This document shows positions 54,847-63,971 of a DNA stretch of 64,000 nucleotides, piece after piece. The stretch covers positions 41,978-105,977 of the forward strand of contig NZ_JVVM01000016.1 in the NCBI RefSeq assembly GCF_001054325.1. The letters are read 5' to 3'. The first letter of the stretch is position 1; the number at the start of each line of letters is the position of its first letter. Below the pieces are notes generated by a model. That model did not search any database, had not been told where the DNA came from, and saw nothing but the letters and a program-made list of their open reading frames with translations. The DNA comes from Corynebacterium vitaeruminis. GTDB taxonomy: Bacteria; Actinomycetota; Actinomycetes; Mycobacteriales; Mycobacteriaceae. A program made the position numbers and the translations under genes.

Positions 54847-55009
54847 TGTGCGCTCTCCTAGTATCCGCGTACCTGCCATGTGCTGAGTAACAGTACCAAA
54901 CACTCGATTGAGAGTCCCCAGCTCCGAAAGTTCCTCCCCCTTCGTTTCGGGGAATCACCGCACGTCGGCCTGCCGCTGGATTCGCTCTCCTCATGTTTGA
55001 CCGATCCAA

Positions 55010-55047
55010 GAAATAAAAACGGGACCCTTTTTTAAAGGATCCCGTTT
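55010..55047 (-). terminator. Terminator downstream of tRNA-Thr
   Basis: AAACGGGATCCTTT pairs with AAAGGGTCCCGTTT (minus strand, one mismatch) and is followed by TTTATTTC, directly after the tRNA. Confidence 0.85.
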
Positions 55048-55054
55048 CAAACCG

Positions 55055-55127
55055 AGCCGCCTGCGAGAATCGAACTCGCGACCTTCTCATTACGAGTGAG
55101 ACGCTCTACCGACTGAGCTAAGGCGGC
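55055..55127 (-). tRNA. tRNA-Thr (anticodon CGT)
   Basis: Reads GCCGCCT-TA-GCTC-AGTCGGTA-GAGC on the minus strand, then the anticodon stem TCTCA, loop CTCGTAA with anticodon CGT, stem TGAGA, variable AGGTC, T arm GCGAG-TTCGATT-CTCGC and acceptor AGGCGGC. All four stems pair. The CCA end is not encoded. Decodes ACG. Confidence 0.97.
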
Positions 55128-55261
55128 ACGCACATTGCGCTGAGCTTTCAAGCAAGCAGAAATAACCCTGCACAAAATGTACAAGCGGTAATACTACTGC
55201 ACTGCCCCCATCGCTACCAAAATGGGGCCTGCAGTCCGCTGAATTAAGCGCAGCTACCGGC

Positions 55262-56635
55262 TTACCTGCGACCAACCTGCCCTGCGATCTGCAATTTAGC
55301 CATCAATTCATCCATCAAGACCGTCAACTTCACTGCAGTCACGAGCATGCCGCGCACCTCGGTGACAGCATCGATGGAGGCCAATATCGCTTCCGGAGGA
55401 AGGCGCCGGGCTAGCTCCGTGGCTGTCCGGCGACGATCGGGATTAATGAGGTAGACCGCGCCATCGCCGAACTCAGAACCAGCACCAAAGCCCGAATCCC
55501 CCGAAGCAGTCTCACCACCACGCTCGGCCCCAAACGCCAGCACCAGGGCGTCACGGTAAAGCCCCATAATGTCGGTCAACGACAGGTCAATCAGATCTGA
55601 CTCCGCACGCCTGCGCCGCCGCTTCTGATTTTCCTCCAGCTCCTTGATCACGCCCTTAGAGCCGCGCAGCGCCGCCTGCGCCCCCTTTCCAGACGCACCA
55701 ACACCCAACGAGCGCTCAAGGTTCGCCAGCTCCTCAGCCTCCAGTGGCTCCATCCGCCGCTTGACCTCGCCGGCCACGTCGTTGGCCAGCTCTCGTGCGA
55801 CCACATACGACTTCGCCGGATCGAACACAGCCTCCACGAAATCCAAGGCCTTTCCCCGCCAGGTACGCGAACCCTCATCGGAGACAAAGCCACGCGCACG
55901 CCCAATATGACCGTTGGACACCGTCGCGGCCCAGACCGCTTGCTCGTCGGTAAGCTCTGGCCGCTCGGCGCGCAGGAGGTTTGTGACGTCGTCGATATGC
56001 GGCGTCGGCACATAGACGTGGCGGCAGCGCGAACGGAGCGTAACGGAGAAATCCTCCGCGTTCGTCGTTGGTGCGCACATGATAATGACGGTGCGCAGCG
56101 GCGGTTCTTCCACCACCTTGAGCAGCGCATTTGAGGCGGATTCGTTGAGACGGTCGGCGTCTTCGATGATCAGCACGCGGCAATCCGCCGTCGTGGGCAT
56201 CTTGTAGGCCCAGGGCCGCAGCTCGTCCCTGACCGTCGCCACCGAAATGATGGTGCCCTCCGGGCGCACGATTTTGATATCGCCATGCGTTCCCGCCAAC
56301 GCCGTCCGGCAACCCTCGCACTCGCCACATCCGGGGTCGTCATGCCGCGTGCACAGCAGCCCCGCCGCAAACGCAGTCGCCGTCACCGACCGCCCCGACC
56401 CCACAGGGCCAGTGAACAGCCAGGCGTGCGTCATGTCCGAGTCGCGTGGCACATCGCTTAACGACGACCCCGCGCCCCCAACTTCCGGCGAAACTTCCGC
56501 CCCATCGCCTGCCAGCGGTTGGCCATTGGCAAAGCGATAATGCGCAGCGCGCACAGCAGCCCGCAGCCGCTGGCGAACCCCGCCGGTTTCGGGCATACGA
56601 GAAAACACGCTGCGCTTTGTCATGGGCTCTGTCAT
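55262..56635 (-). CDS. holB: DNA polymerase III subunit delta-prime
   Basis: 457 residues from ATG 56635. Clamp-loader AAA+ protein: Walker A-like GPVGSGRSVTA, a four-cysteine zinc site in CTRHDDPGCGECEGC, VRPEGTIISVATVRDEL, Walker B-region VLIIEDADRLNESASNALLKVVEEPP, and the sensor 1 sequence in TLRSRCRHVYVP. The Walker A is not canonical, as expected for delta-prime, which does not hydrolyse ATP. The tail has a basic KRRRRRAESD stretch. TAGAGT lies 7 nt upstream of ATG 56635 (leaderless). Divergent from the adenylate cyclase. Confidence 0.93.
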   Translation of the reverse strand: MTEPMTKRSVFSRMPETGGVRQRLRAAVRAAHYRFANGQPLAGDGAEVSPEVGGAGSSLSDVPRDSDMTHAWLFTGPVGSGRSVTATAFAAGLLCTRHDDPGCGECEGCRTALAGTHGDIKIVRPEGTIISVATVRDELRPWAYKMPTTADCRVLIIEDADRLNESASNALLKVVEEPPLRTVIIMCAPTTNAEDFSVTLRSRCRHVYVPTPHIDDVTNLLRAERPELTDEQAVWAATVSNGHIGRARGFVSDEGSRTWRGKALDFVEAVFDPAKSYVVARELANDVAGEVKRRMEPLEAEELANLERSLGVGASGKGAQAALRGSKGVIKELEENQKRRRRRAESDLIDLSLTDIMGLYRDALVLAFGAERGGETASGDSGFGAGSEFGDGAVYLINPDRRRTATELARRLPPEAILASIDAVTEVRGMLVTAVKLTVLMDELMAKLQIAGQVGRR

Positions 56636-56642
56636 GGCCACA

Positions 56643-56648
56643 ACTCTA
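56643..56648 (-). promoter_or_regulatory. -10 box TAGAGT, leaderless promoter of holB
   Basis: TAGAGT, exactly 7 nt, then ATG 56635. Confidence 0.6.
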
Positions 56649-56704
56649 GCGCGCCCCTCGGGACTCTTGTGAGGTAACTACTCCCTGCAATCCGGGCTTG
56701 CCAC

Positions 56705-56710
56705 TAAGGT
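56705..56710 (+). promoter_or_regulatory. -10 box TAAGGT, leaderless promoter of the adenylate cyclase gene
   Basis: TAAGGT, exactly 7 nt, then ATG 56718. AAGG could instead be a ribosome-binding site 8 nt from the start. Confidence 0.5.
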
Positions 56711-56717
56711 AGAAGAC

Positions 56718-58244
56718 ATGCAACGGCTCTGGCGAAATCTGAAATGGCTAAGCGGGACAATGTGGCCTGCTTATGCCTCATTTATCTTCGTCTGTAACCT
56801 TGTCGGAGCCATGATTGTCGGCTTGTTCCTGGGCATGCTGTTGCCACTGAATCAGGAAGCTCACCTGCCGCGCTTGGCCAATGGGGTCATTTATGCCCTG
56901 GCTGGATACTTGATTCTGGCCATTATCGCGGGCATCGGCACCACGTGGATTCTGTTCAAACCGCTGTTGAAGTGGCAGCGCCATCCAGAAGTGCACGATC
57001 CACGGCGGGTGCGCTACCTGGTCATGCGTGTGCCGGTCTACCAGGCACTTTTGGGCACGGTCATCTGGTCTTTGGGCGTGATTGTTTTCAGCGCGGTCGC
57101 GTTCACCTATGACAGCAAGATTGGCATGATGGTGCTGATTACCTCGGTGCTCGGTGGCGCCATGGTGGCGCTGTTGACCTATCTGATTGCGGAGCGCATG
57201 GTGCGTCCGGTCGCGGTGGAGGCGCTGGCGCGTAGGGCACCGGATTCTTCACTGGAACCGCCTATTGGCCACCGTCTTCGCCAGACATGGGTGTTGACCA
57301 GCGGTGTTCCAGTGGTGGCTATCTTGCTTGTGTTGCTGGGGCAGCGTCGCGGCATGTTTACAGATGATGCGGCAGACCTGCTACCCACCATCACCGCGCT
57401 GGCAATTCTGGCTTTGATCACCGGCTATTTCGGCACGATGCTGGCCACGATGTCCATCGTCGACCCGATTCGTGATCTCACGGGCGCGATTAATAAGGTC
57501 CGCCAGGGGCAGGTGGAAACGCGCGTGCCTATTTACGACGGCTCCGAGATGGGCGTCCTCCAAGCGGGCTTCAATGAAATGATGCGTGGCCTGCAGGAGC
57601 GTCAGCGGGTGCGTGACCTTTTCGGCCGCTACGTCGGCTCTGAAGTCGCCCGTAAGGCTCTGGAAGAAAAGCCGACTCTAGGCGGCGAGAATCGCCTCGT
57701 CGCAGTGCTGTTCGTGGACGTGATTGGTTCGACTAACTTCGCGGAGAAGAACTCCCCAGAGGTCGTTGTCCGTGAACTCAATGCCTTCTTCGACCACGTT
57801 GTCGACTGCGTACACCGCAATAAGGGCATTATCAACAAGTTCCAGGGTGACGCGGCTCTGGCTGTCTTCGGCGCTCCCCTACCTCTCGATGACACTGCTG
57901 GTCACGCTCTCACCGCAGCCCGTGAACTGCGCGAGGAACTGCTCGACCTCCAACTCACTGCCGGAATCGGCGTGTCCGCCGGTCACGTCGTCGCCGGCCA
58001 CATCGGCGCCCGCGACCGCTTTGAGTACACGGTTATTGGTGACGCGGTTAACCAGGCTGCCCGTCTGACCGAGCTGGCTAAGGACACCCCGGGCCGCGTG
58101 CTCGCTACAGCTTCCACCATTCGCCTGGCCAACGAGGACGAGCAGGCTCGCTGGACCACCCTGAAGTCCGTGGAGTTGCGTGGCCGCACGCACATGACGC
58201 AGCTTGCGCGCCCGGTGCGTCCGACGCTTGCCGACGAGGCCTAG
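56718..58244 (+). CDS. Membrane class III adenylate cyclase with HAMP domain (CyaB-like)
   Basis: 508 residues: six membrane helices (about 15-240), a HAMP linker (SIVDPIRDLTGAINKVRQGQVETRVP), then a class III cyclase domain. VLFVDVIGSTNFAEKNSP has the first metal Asp, NKFQGDAALAVFGAP the second, and FEYTVIGDAVNQAARLTELA the transition-state Asn/Arg region. It makes cAMP from ATP. In C. glutamicum the equivalent gene next to topA supplies cAMP for the regulator GlxR, which controls aceA, glcB and sdhCAB, so it connects functionally to the 23-35 kb block. Confidence 0.93.
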   Translation: MQRLWRNLKWLSGTMWPAYASFIFVCNLVGAMIVGLFLGMLLPLNQEAHLPRLANGVIYALAGYLILAIIAGIGTTWILFKPLLKWQRHPEVHDPRRVRYLVMRVPVYQALLGTVIWSLGVIVFSAVAFTYDSKIGMMVLITSVLGGAMVALLTYLIAERMVRPVAVEALARRAPDSSLEPPIGHRLRQTWVLTSGVPVVAILLVLLGQRRGMFTDDAADLLPTITALAILALITGYFGTMLATMSIVDPIRDLTGAINKVRQGQVETRVPIYDGSEMGVLQAGFNEMMRGLQERQRVRDLFGRYVGSEVARKALEEKPTLGGENRLVAVLFVDVIGSTNFAEKNSPEVVVRELNAFFDHVVDCVHRNKGIINKFQGDAALAVFGAPLPLDDTAGHALTAARELREELLDLQLTAGIGVSAGHVVAGHIGARDRFEYTVIGDAVNQAARLTELAKDTPGRVLATASTIRLANEDEQARWTTLKSVELRGRTHMTQLARPVRPTLADEA

Positions 58245-58333
58245 GGGGGGCAGCGGACTCGTTGGTCTCGCTGTGCTCATGCTGTGCTCGTTGGACGCCT
58301 AGCATCCCTAGACTTCTCAGACGGCGAGCGCAC

Positions 58334-58537
58334 TTACTCCACCGAGAATAAATCCCCTGGCTGGCAGTCCAGGGCTTCACACAACATAGTGAGCGTCGTG
58401 AAGCGCACGGCTTTCGCCCTGTTGTTTTTGAGCACTGAGAGGTTGACCGGTGTGACCCCGACCTGTTCGGAAAGGGCTGCGAGCGTCATACCGCGGCTTT
58501 CCAGTATCTCATCCAAGTGGCACACAACCTTCGCCAT
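58334..58537 (-). CDS. Small XRE/Cro-type regulator (YozG-like)
   Basis: 67 residues, essentially one helix-turn-helix domain: LDEILESRGMTLAALSEQVG then TPVNLSVLKNNRAKAVRFTTL, with the short carboxy-terminal CEALDCQPGDLFSVE typical of the YozG group. The stop of the DUF2975 gene directly abuts its ATG, so the two are translated together. Such pairs are often self-regulating; the palindromes at 59229-59261 are the likely site. It ends 89 nt from the convergent cyclase gene; the gap holds an 11-bp tandem GCTGTGCTC(A/G)T at 58270-58291. Confidence 0.87.
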   Translation of the reverse strand: MAKVVCHLDEILESRGMTLAALSEQVGVTPVNLSVLKNNRAKAVRFTTLTMLCEALDCQPGDLFSVE

Positions 58538-59128
58538 TTAAATGAGCCCTTCCTGGTCTTCCTGCATTCGCGCGGCTCGGAACAACATAACTCCGAGAGT
58601 GGAGATGACCATCACAAGGACAAACCATATTCCTAGGTGCTGATAGAAATCGGCATGGTCGCGCTGGAACCACGTGCTCAGATTCAGGTCACCCGCGACC
58701 CAGTTTTCGCCCATAAGTTGCAGGAAACCACTTGCCGGATAGATCACTGCCAGCCAGGAGATAGCCATAACGCGTCGCGCAGTCTTAACCGTAAAGAACT
58801 CGCCCTTCAGGTACGAGACTGAGAACAACACGCAGAGCACGGCAATCGCGGCGACGATAGCGCATCGAACAACAGTCGCGGCAATAAACAAGGAGAGGGC
58901 TCCACCACTCATAACCTCGATAGGAACCCCTTTGTCACTTCCCAGGACTTCGGGCAGGAGCAGAGTCAGATCGCTGGGGAACTGTTGGTGAAGAACCGGA
59001 TGGCGGAGCTCAAGAAGGATGTAAGCCAGCGCGATTACTCCGACAAAAAGGCCTGCAACTACATCCCGGCGTTCCTTAGTTTGATTGACATATGGGTCTT
59101 TTGGCTTCTTGGCCTGGGGAGATGCCAT
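58538..59128 (-). CDS. DUF2975 family membrane protein
   Basis: 196 residues with four hydrophobic helices (about 24-40, 78-105, 120-140, 168-188) and short polar ends. Function unknown; the family usually sits beside a small XRE regulator, as here. AAGGAA lies 8 nt ahead of the ATG. A leader of about 105 nt separates it from the probable promoter in the palindrome region. Confidence 0.83.
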   Translation of the reverse strand: MASPQAKKPKDPYVNQTKERRDVVAGLFVGVIALAYILLELRHPVLHQQFPSDLTLLLPEVLGSDKGVPIEVMSGGALSLFIAATVVRCAIVAAIAVLCVLFSVSYLKGEFFTVKTARRVMAISWLAVIYPASGFLQLMGENWVAGDLNLSTWFQRDHADFYQHLGIWFVLVMVISTLGVMLFRAARMQEDQEGLI

Positions 59129-59228
59129 AGCTAGTTTCCTTGCTGCACCGTCATTGGCGCGGTTAGTGAATTTTTTCCTACGGGTCGCTTGGAGCTGCAG
59201 CCAAACCCCGACACATCGTTATTCGATG

Positions 59229-59261
59229 TATCGATTTTCGATACTATATCGCTTTTCGATA
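59229..59261. promoter_or_regulatory. Twin palindromic operator TATCGA-TTT-TCGATA overlapping a promoter
   Basis: TATCGATTTTCGATA (59229-59243) is a perfect palindrome; TATCGCTTTTCGATA (59247-59261) is a one-mismatch copy 18 bp further. The minus-strand -10 box TATAGT (59243-59248) lies exactly between them, and a plus-strand TACTAT (59242-59247) overlaps it. Candidate binding site of the XRE protein encoded at 58334. Confidence 0.65.
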
Positions 59262-59325
59262 TACCGCAAGACTTCTACAACAATCGATGTCCGCCGCCAA
59301 CCTGCGCACCCTCCCGCGATTCCTT

Positions 59326-59331
59326 TACGTT
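59326..59331 (+). promoter_or_regulatory. -10 box TACGTT, possible leaderless promoter of the DUF418 gene
   Basis: TACGTT, 6 nt, then ATG 59338. GGAGG also lies there but only 1 nt from the ATG, too close to act well. Confidence 0.45.
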
Positions 59332-59337
59332 GGAGGA

Positions 59338-60651
59338 ATGACTGACCACCGCCCCAGTTCTAGCACCAGCCCCAGACCTCGCATGCTCGTCCCCGACGCT
59401 GCGCGCGGATTCGCTCTCCTCGGCATCGCTATCGCAAACATTGCCACTGCCTGGTTGGTTGCCAGCCCCGAGCTGCCCGGAGCATTCTTCGGCGGCGTCA
59501 TAAACGACAGCGTCGCCGACAAGGTCACCGTACTTTTTACCGCTGTGACCGCGCATAACCGCGGGCTGCCGATGTTCGCAACACTGCTCGGCTTCGGTGT
59601 CGGACTCATCGTCCGCAGTCTGGCCAGGAGGAATTTTCCACTGTCGCGGGCGCTGGTGGTCGTCGTCAAGCGATATGCGTTCCTGGGCCTGTTCGGCATC
59701 GTGCACATGCTGTTTCTGTTCTTTGGCGACATCATGTTTCTCTATGGCTTTTGCGGCATCATCCTGGGACTGCTCATGGCCGCCAGCAACAAGGTGCTGA
59801 CGATCCTCGCGTGGATAGCACTGGCAATTAATGCCGCACTGAGCCTGCTGTTTCTAGTGGTCGCGATTGTCATTCCCGACGCCGAGCTCGCCGGCACAGA
59901 CATGAGCGAGTTCGTCAACGGCGGCGCGATTGAAACGAGTTACCTGGACATGCTCACCGAGAACCTTCATGTGCTGGCAATGAGCATCACTACCCTGCCG
60001 TTGCAGCTGTTCCTCTACCTGCCGGTCATGATGATTGGCTTCGTGTGGGCGCGTAAGGGCGTGCTTGACGACGTCGACGCGCACCGCCCCCTGCTTATTC
60101 GGTGGCTCGTGGTGGCTGTAGTCGTCGCCTTCGGCGTCGGCATCCCTATGGGGCTGACCGCGATTGGTGTCCTGCCAGCCGAACAGCACATGGTCTTCCT
60201 GGTCATCAATAGCTTTGCCGGAGCTTTCACCGGTCCTGGCATTCTGGCCGGTTTGGCGCTGGCGCTGCAGCCGCTCCAGCGACGTCTGAACGAGGGCGCG
60301 GCTGTGCCTGGCTGGTTGGTGCCGATCGTGGCGCTCGGCAAGCGTTCGATGACGGGCTACCTGATGCAGTCGGTCATCTTCTTTGTGCTGGTGTACCCGT
60401 TTATGCTGGATATCCCGCGCGACATGGGCGCGTTCGTGCAAACGCTCATCGCTGTGGGCGTCTGGTTGGTGACGCTGTTGGCCGCGTGGGCAATGGAGCG
60501 TCGTGGCATGCAGGGGCCGTTTGAGAAGGTCCATCGCCGACTGGCCTACGGGCCGACGATGCGGGCGGAGCTGGCCGGGGTCGGCGGCCCCAAGCCAGCT
60601 CCAAAGGAGACGCCGGGCGCGGCGGATGCGCCACGGGCGCCGGGCGCTTAA
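59338..60651 (+). CDS. DUF418/DUF1624-type acyltransferase-like membrane protein
   Basis: 437 residues from ATG 59338 (an ATG at 59287 would add 17 residues and is less supported). About ten membrane helices. It opens with the family sequence PDAARGFALLGIAIANI and ends the core with ALGKRSMTGYLMQSVIFF, the conserved DUF418 signature. The last 45 residues are Pro/Ala/Gly-rich. Relatives resemble membrane O-acyltransferases, but no substrate is proven. It ends 45 nt before convergent topA. Confidence 0.85.
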   Translation: MTDHRPSSSTSPRPRMLVPDAARGFALLGIAIANIATAWLVASPELPGAFFGGVINDSVADKVTVLFTAVTAHNRGLPMFATLLGFGVGLIVRSLARRNFPLSRALVVVVKRYAFLGLFGIVHMLFLFFGDIMFLYGFCGIILGLLMAASNKVLTILAWIALAINAALSLLFLVVAIVIPDAELAGTDMSEFVNGGAIETSYLDMLTENLHVLAMSITTLPLQLFLYLPVMMIGFVWARKGVLDDVDAHRPLLIRWLVVAVVVAFGVGIPMGLTAIGVLPAEQHMVFLVINSFAGAFTGPGILAGLALALQPLQRRLNEGAAVPGWLVPIVALGKRSMTGYLMQSVIFFVLVYPFMLDIPRDMGAFVQTLIAVGVWLVTLLAAWAMERRGMQGPFEKVHRRLAYGPTMRAELAGVGGPKPAPKETPGAADAPRAPGA

Positions 60652-60696
60652 GCGTTAAGCGACCCCTTGGCCTCTGCAGCGGTTATCAGTCAGGCC

Positions 60697-63657
60697 CTAC
60701 TTGCCCCGGCGGGTCGCCTTAACCACGCGCTTGGTGGTGCGCTTGACCGCCTTCCTGGTGGTCTTCTTCGCAGCCTTCTTCGCGGTCTTGCGAGTCGACT
60801 TCTTCGCAGCCTTCTTGGCGCCACCATCGGCGGCTTCCTTCGCACGACGCTCAGACAGCAGCTCGCAGGCGCGGGCATCGGTCAGCGTCTCAGGCGTATC
60901 ACCCTTGCGCAACGAAGCATTGGTGACACCATCGGTGACGTACGGACCGAAGCGGCCATCCTTCACCGACATCGGGCGACCGGAGACATCGTTGTCGCCC
61001 AGCTGCTTCAGCGGCGGCTTCGCAGCAGCACGACCGCGGCGCTTCGGCTCAGCGTAGATACGACGAGCCTCGTCCAAAGTCACGGTGAAAACCTGCTCTT
61101 CGTTAGCCAGTGAACGCGAGTCCGTGCCCTTCTTCAGGTACGGGCCGTAACGGCCATTCTGAGCAGTAATAACCTCGTTATCGACCGGATCGACACCGAC
61201 CTCGCGCGGCAGGCTCATCAGCTTCAGAGCCTCTTCCAGCGTGACAGTCGACGGCTCCATGGAGGAAAACAGCGAGGCCGTCTTCGGCTTCAGAGTTTCC
61301 TCGATGATTTCCGCGGTGCGCTTTTCCTTCTGCTTGGCAGCGGTCTTGGTTTCCCAGTTCTTCTTCCGCTTGCCCTCCGCAGCGCGCTGGGCATCCTCTT
61401 CAGCGCGCTCAGCTGCGATAATCTCCTCAGCCTTGGCTACGACACCTTCACGCTCTTCATCGGTGACCAGCTCGGTGACGTAGGGACCGTAGCGACCATC
61501 ACGAGCGACAATCATGCGACCATTGGCCGGGTTAATGCCCAGCTCACGGCCGCCCTGCGGCATCGCCAGCAGCTTCTCGGCGGCGGCCAGATCCAGCTCG
61601 TCCGGAGTCATGGCCTCCGGAATGTTGGCGCGCTGCACCTCGTCGGCACCGTTTTCACCGGCACCCGGGCGCGTACGCTCCAGGTACGGCCCATAGCGGC
61701 CAACGCGAACGACGATGGGGTTTCCCTCCGCATCGTCGAAAAGGAAGAGCGAATTGACCTTCCGAGCATCAATCGACTCCAAGTTCACGTCGATGATGTT
61801 CTTCAGACCACCGTGGGTCGCAATGGCATCGGCACCCTTGTGGCGGTGGTCCTTCTCATCGCCGAAGTAGAAACCGGTCAGCCAAGTCGTGCGATCCTTA
61901 TTGCCCGCAGCAATGTCGTCGAGCTCATCCTCCAGCTCGGAGGTGAAGTCGTAGTTGACCAAATCGGAGAATGCTTCCTCCATCAGCCCCACCACGGCAA
62001 AGGCCACCCACGAGGGCACCAGTGCGTTGCCGCGGGAGTAGACGTAGCCGCGATCCTGAATGGTCTTGATAATCGACGCGTATGTCGACGGACGACCAAT
62101 TCCCAGGTCCTCCATCTTCTTCACCAAGCTAGCTTCTGTGAAGCGCGCAGGCGGGTTGGTGGAGTGGCTGTCGGCACTGAAGTCCGTGGCCGTCAGGCCC
62201 TGGCCTTCCGTCAACTGTGGCAGACGCTTCTCGGCGTTGTCGGCGACCTTGCGGCCGTCGGAAAGCGCGGAGACCTCGACGTATGCCTTGAGGAAGCCCG
62301 GGAAGCGAATCGTGCGTCCGGTGGAGGCGAACTCGACGGCGTGCGTGGCGGTGGCGCCGGCGATGGTGACCTTCATGGACGTGCCGCTTGCGTCGGCCAT
62401 CTGCGAGGCGACCGTGCGCTGCCAGATCAGTTCATAGAGTTTGAACTCCTCGGCATCCAGCGATCCCGCCAGCTGCCCCGGCGTTGCGAACGTCTCACCC
62501 GCCGGGCGAATTGCCTCGTGGGCTTCCTGCGAGTTCTTCACCTTGCGCGAGTACTGGCGCGGCGCATCGGCGACGTACTCCGAACCGTAGAGCTCCAGCG
62601 CCTGCTTACGCGCGGCATCGATACCGGCCTTGGACAGTGTCGTGGAGTCGGTACGCATGTAGGTAATGTGACCGTTTTCGTACAGACGCTGCGCCACACG
62701 CATCGTGCGCTCAGAGGTGTAATGCAGCTTGCGGCCCGCCTCCTGCTGCAGCGTAGACGTCATAAACGGCGGGTACGGGCGGCGCGTGTACGGCTTCTCC
62801 TCCACCGACGCGACCTTGAGCTCAGAGCCCACGAGGTCCGCCGCCAGGGTTTCGGCGAGCTGCTTATCGACGACCCGGATGCCATCGGACTTCTTCAGCT
62901 GGCCACGGTCATCGAAGTCTCGGCCCTGCGCTACGCGCTGACCATCAACGCTGGTCAGGGTTGCAACGAATTCCTTCGGCTGGTTGGCATCAGCAGAAGC
63001 CGAGCCGGTGTCCAAAGTTGCGGCGACATCCCAGTACTCAGCGGAGATAAACGCCATGCGCTCGCGCTCACGTTCGACGATGACGCGCGTTGCCACCGAC
63101 TGCACACGGCCTGCCGACAGGCGCGGCATGACCTTCTTCCACAGCACCGGGGAGACCTCGTAGCCGTAGAGACGGTCGAGGATACGGCGACCTTCCTGGG
63201 CGTCGACCAGGTTCTGGTCCAGTTCACGGGTGTTGGCGGCGGCCTCTAAGATGGCCTGCTTGGTGATCTCATGGAACACCATGCGGCGCACCGGCACCTT
63301 GGGCTTCAGAACCTCCAGCAAGTGCCAGGCAATGGCCTCACCCTCACGGTCGGGGTCAGTTGCGAGATAGAGCTCGTCGACTTCCTTGAGCTTGGCCTTC
63401 AGGTCGGCGACTTTCTTCTTTTTATCAGCGCTGACGACATACAGCGGGGCGAACCCATTGTCGACATTCACGCCCAGACGAGCCCAAGGTTCCTTCTTGT
63501 AACGAGCCGGAACGTCGGCTGCGCCACGGGGCAAGTCGCGAATGTGTCCCACCGACGCCTCCACGATGTAATCATCGCCGAGATACGGCTGAATCTTGCG
63601 AGCTTTCGTCGCCGACTCGACAATTACAAGGCGCTTGAGGCCGTCTGAATTCGCCAT
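60697..63657 (-). CDS. topA: DNA topoisomerase I
   Basis: 986 residues from ATG 63657. TOPRIM domain with RLVIVESATKARKIQPYLG and the acidic DPDREGEAIAWH; SAGRVQSVATR; catalytic Tyr in GHITYMRTDSTTLS. Four carboxy-terminal repeats built on GRYGPYL/V (at VRVGRYGPYL, ARDGRYGPYV, AQNGRYGPYL, VKDGRFGPYV) replace zinc fingers, and a Lys/Arg-rich tail of about 40 residues follows, as in other actinobacteria. Relaxes negative supercoils. In-frame TTG at 63678 is an unlikely start. The promoter should lie in 63658-63780, but no single box stands out. Confidence 0.97.
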   Translation of the reverse strand: MANSDGLKRLVIVESATKARKIQPYLGDDYIVEASVGHIRDLPRGAADVPARYKKEPWARLGVNVDNGFAPLYVVSADKKKKVADLKAKLKEVDELYLATDPDREGEAIAWHLLEVLKPKVPVRRMVFHEITKQAILEAAANTRELDQNLVDAQEGRRILDRLYGYEVSPVLWKKVMPRLSAGRVQSVATRVIVERERERMAFISAEYWDVAATLDTGSASADANQPKEFVATLTSVDGQRVAQGRDFDDRGQLKKSDGIRVVDKQLAETLAADLVGSELKVASVEEKPYTRRPYPPFMTSTLQQEAGRKLHYTSERTMRVAQRLYENGHITYMRTDSTTLSKAGIDAARKQALELYGSEYVADAPRQYSRKVKNSQEAHEAIRPAGETFATPGQLAGSLDAEEFKLYELIWQRTVASQMADASGTSMKVTIAGATATHAVEFASTGRTIRFPGFLKAYVEVSALSDGRKVADNAEKRLPQLTEGQGLTATDFSADSHSTNPPARFTEASLVKKMEDLGIGRPSTYASIIKTIQDRGYVYSRGNALVPSWVAFAVVGLMEEAFSDLVNYDFTSELEDELDDIAAGNKDRTTWLTGFYFGDEKDHRHKGADAIATHGGLKNIIDVNLESIDARKVNSLFLFDDAEGNPIVVRVGRYGPYLERTRPGAGENGADEVQRANIPEAMTPDELDLAAAEKLLAMPQGGRELGINPANGRMIVARDGRYGPYVTELVTDEEREGVVAKAEEIIAAERAEEDAQRAAEGKRKKNWETKTAAKQKEKRTAEIIEETLKPKTASLFSSMEPSTVTLEEALKLMSLPREVGVDPVDNEVITAQNGRYGPYLKKGTDSRSLANEEQVFTVTLDEARRIYAEPKRRGRAAAKPPLKQLGDNDVSGRPMSVKDGRFGPYVTDGVTNASLRKGDTPETLTDARACELLSERRAKEAADGGAKKAAKKSTRKTAKKAAKKTTRKAVKRTTKRVVKATRRGK

Positions 63658-63778
63658 AGAAGTTTTTCTATCCTGCAACGTTGACTGTTTTTAACTGTTT
63701 AGATTCTGGTTTTGGTTTATACCTTGGGGTTCTTGGCCGGACTCTGGCCGAGCTTCAGCTGTGAGAAGCCCGCAATCG

Positions 63779-63812
63779 GTTCCAACCGGTTCCGATTAGT
63801 TCAAATCAGTTC
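63779..63812 (-). repeat. Four GTTC words at exact 10-bp intervals upstream of topA
   Basis: GTTC begins at 63779, 63789, 63799 and 63809, within units such as GGTTCCAACC and GGTTCCGATT. All lie on the same face of the helix, about 120-155 bp ahead of the topA start. Confidence 0.6.
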
Positions 63813-63830
63813 CCGGCCACGTTCTCCCGG

Positions 63831-63870
63831 AAGAATATCTGGAAAGAATATGAAGAATATAAGGAATACC
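63831..63870. repeat. GAATAT direct repeats upstream of topA
   Basis: GAATAT at 63833, 63846 and 63855 and GAATAC at 63864 (spacing 13, 9, 9). Together with the GTTC words they occupy most of the 343-nt region beyond topA; no gene is seen there. Confidence 0.5.
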
Positions 63871-63971
63871 GTACACACAATCTAGTTTGTCGCGTGGAAT
63901 CCTCAAGTATCGGGCGGATTTTGGGTGTGACTGAAGGGGCTGCACCTGTAAATACGGGCTGCAAATGTGAA

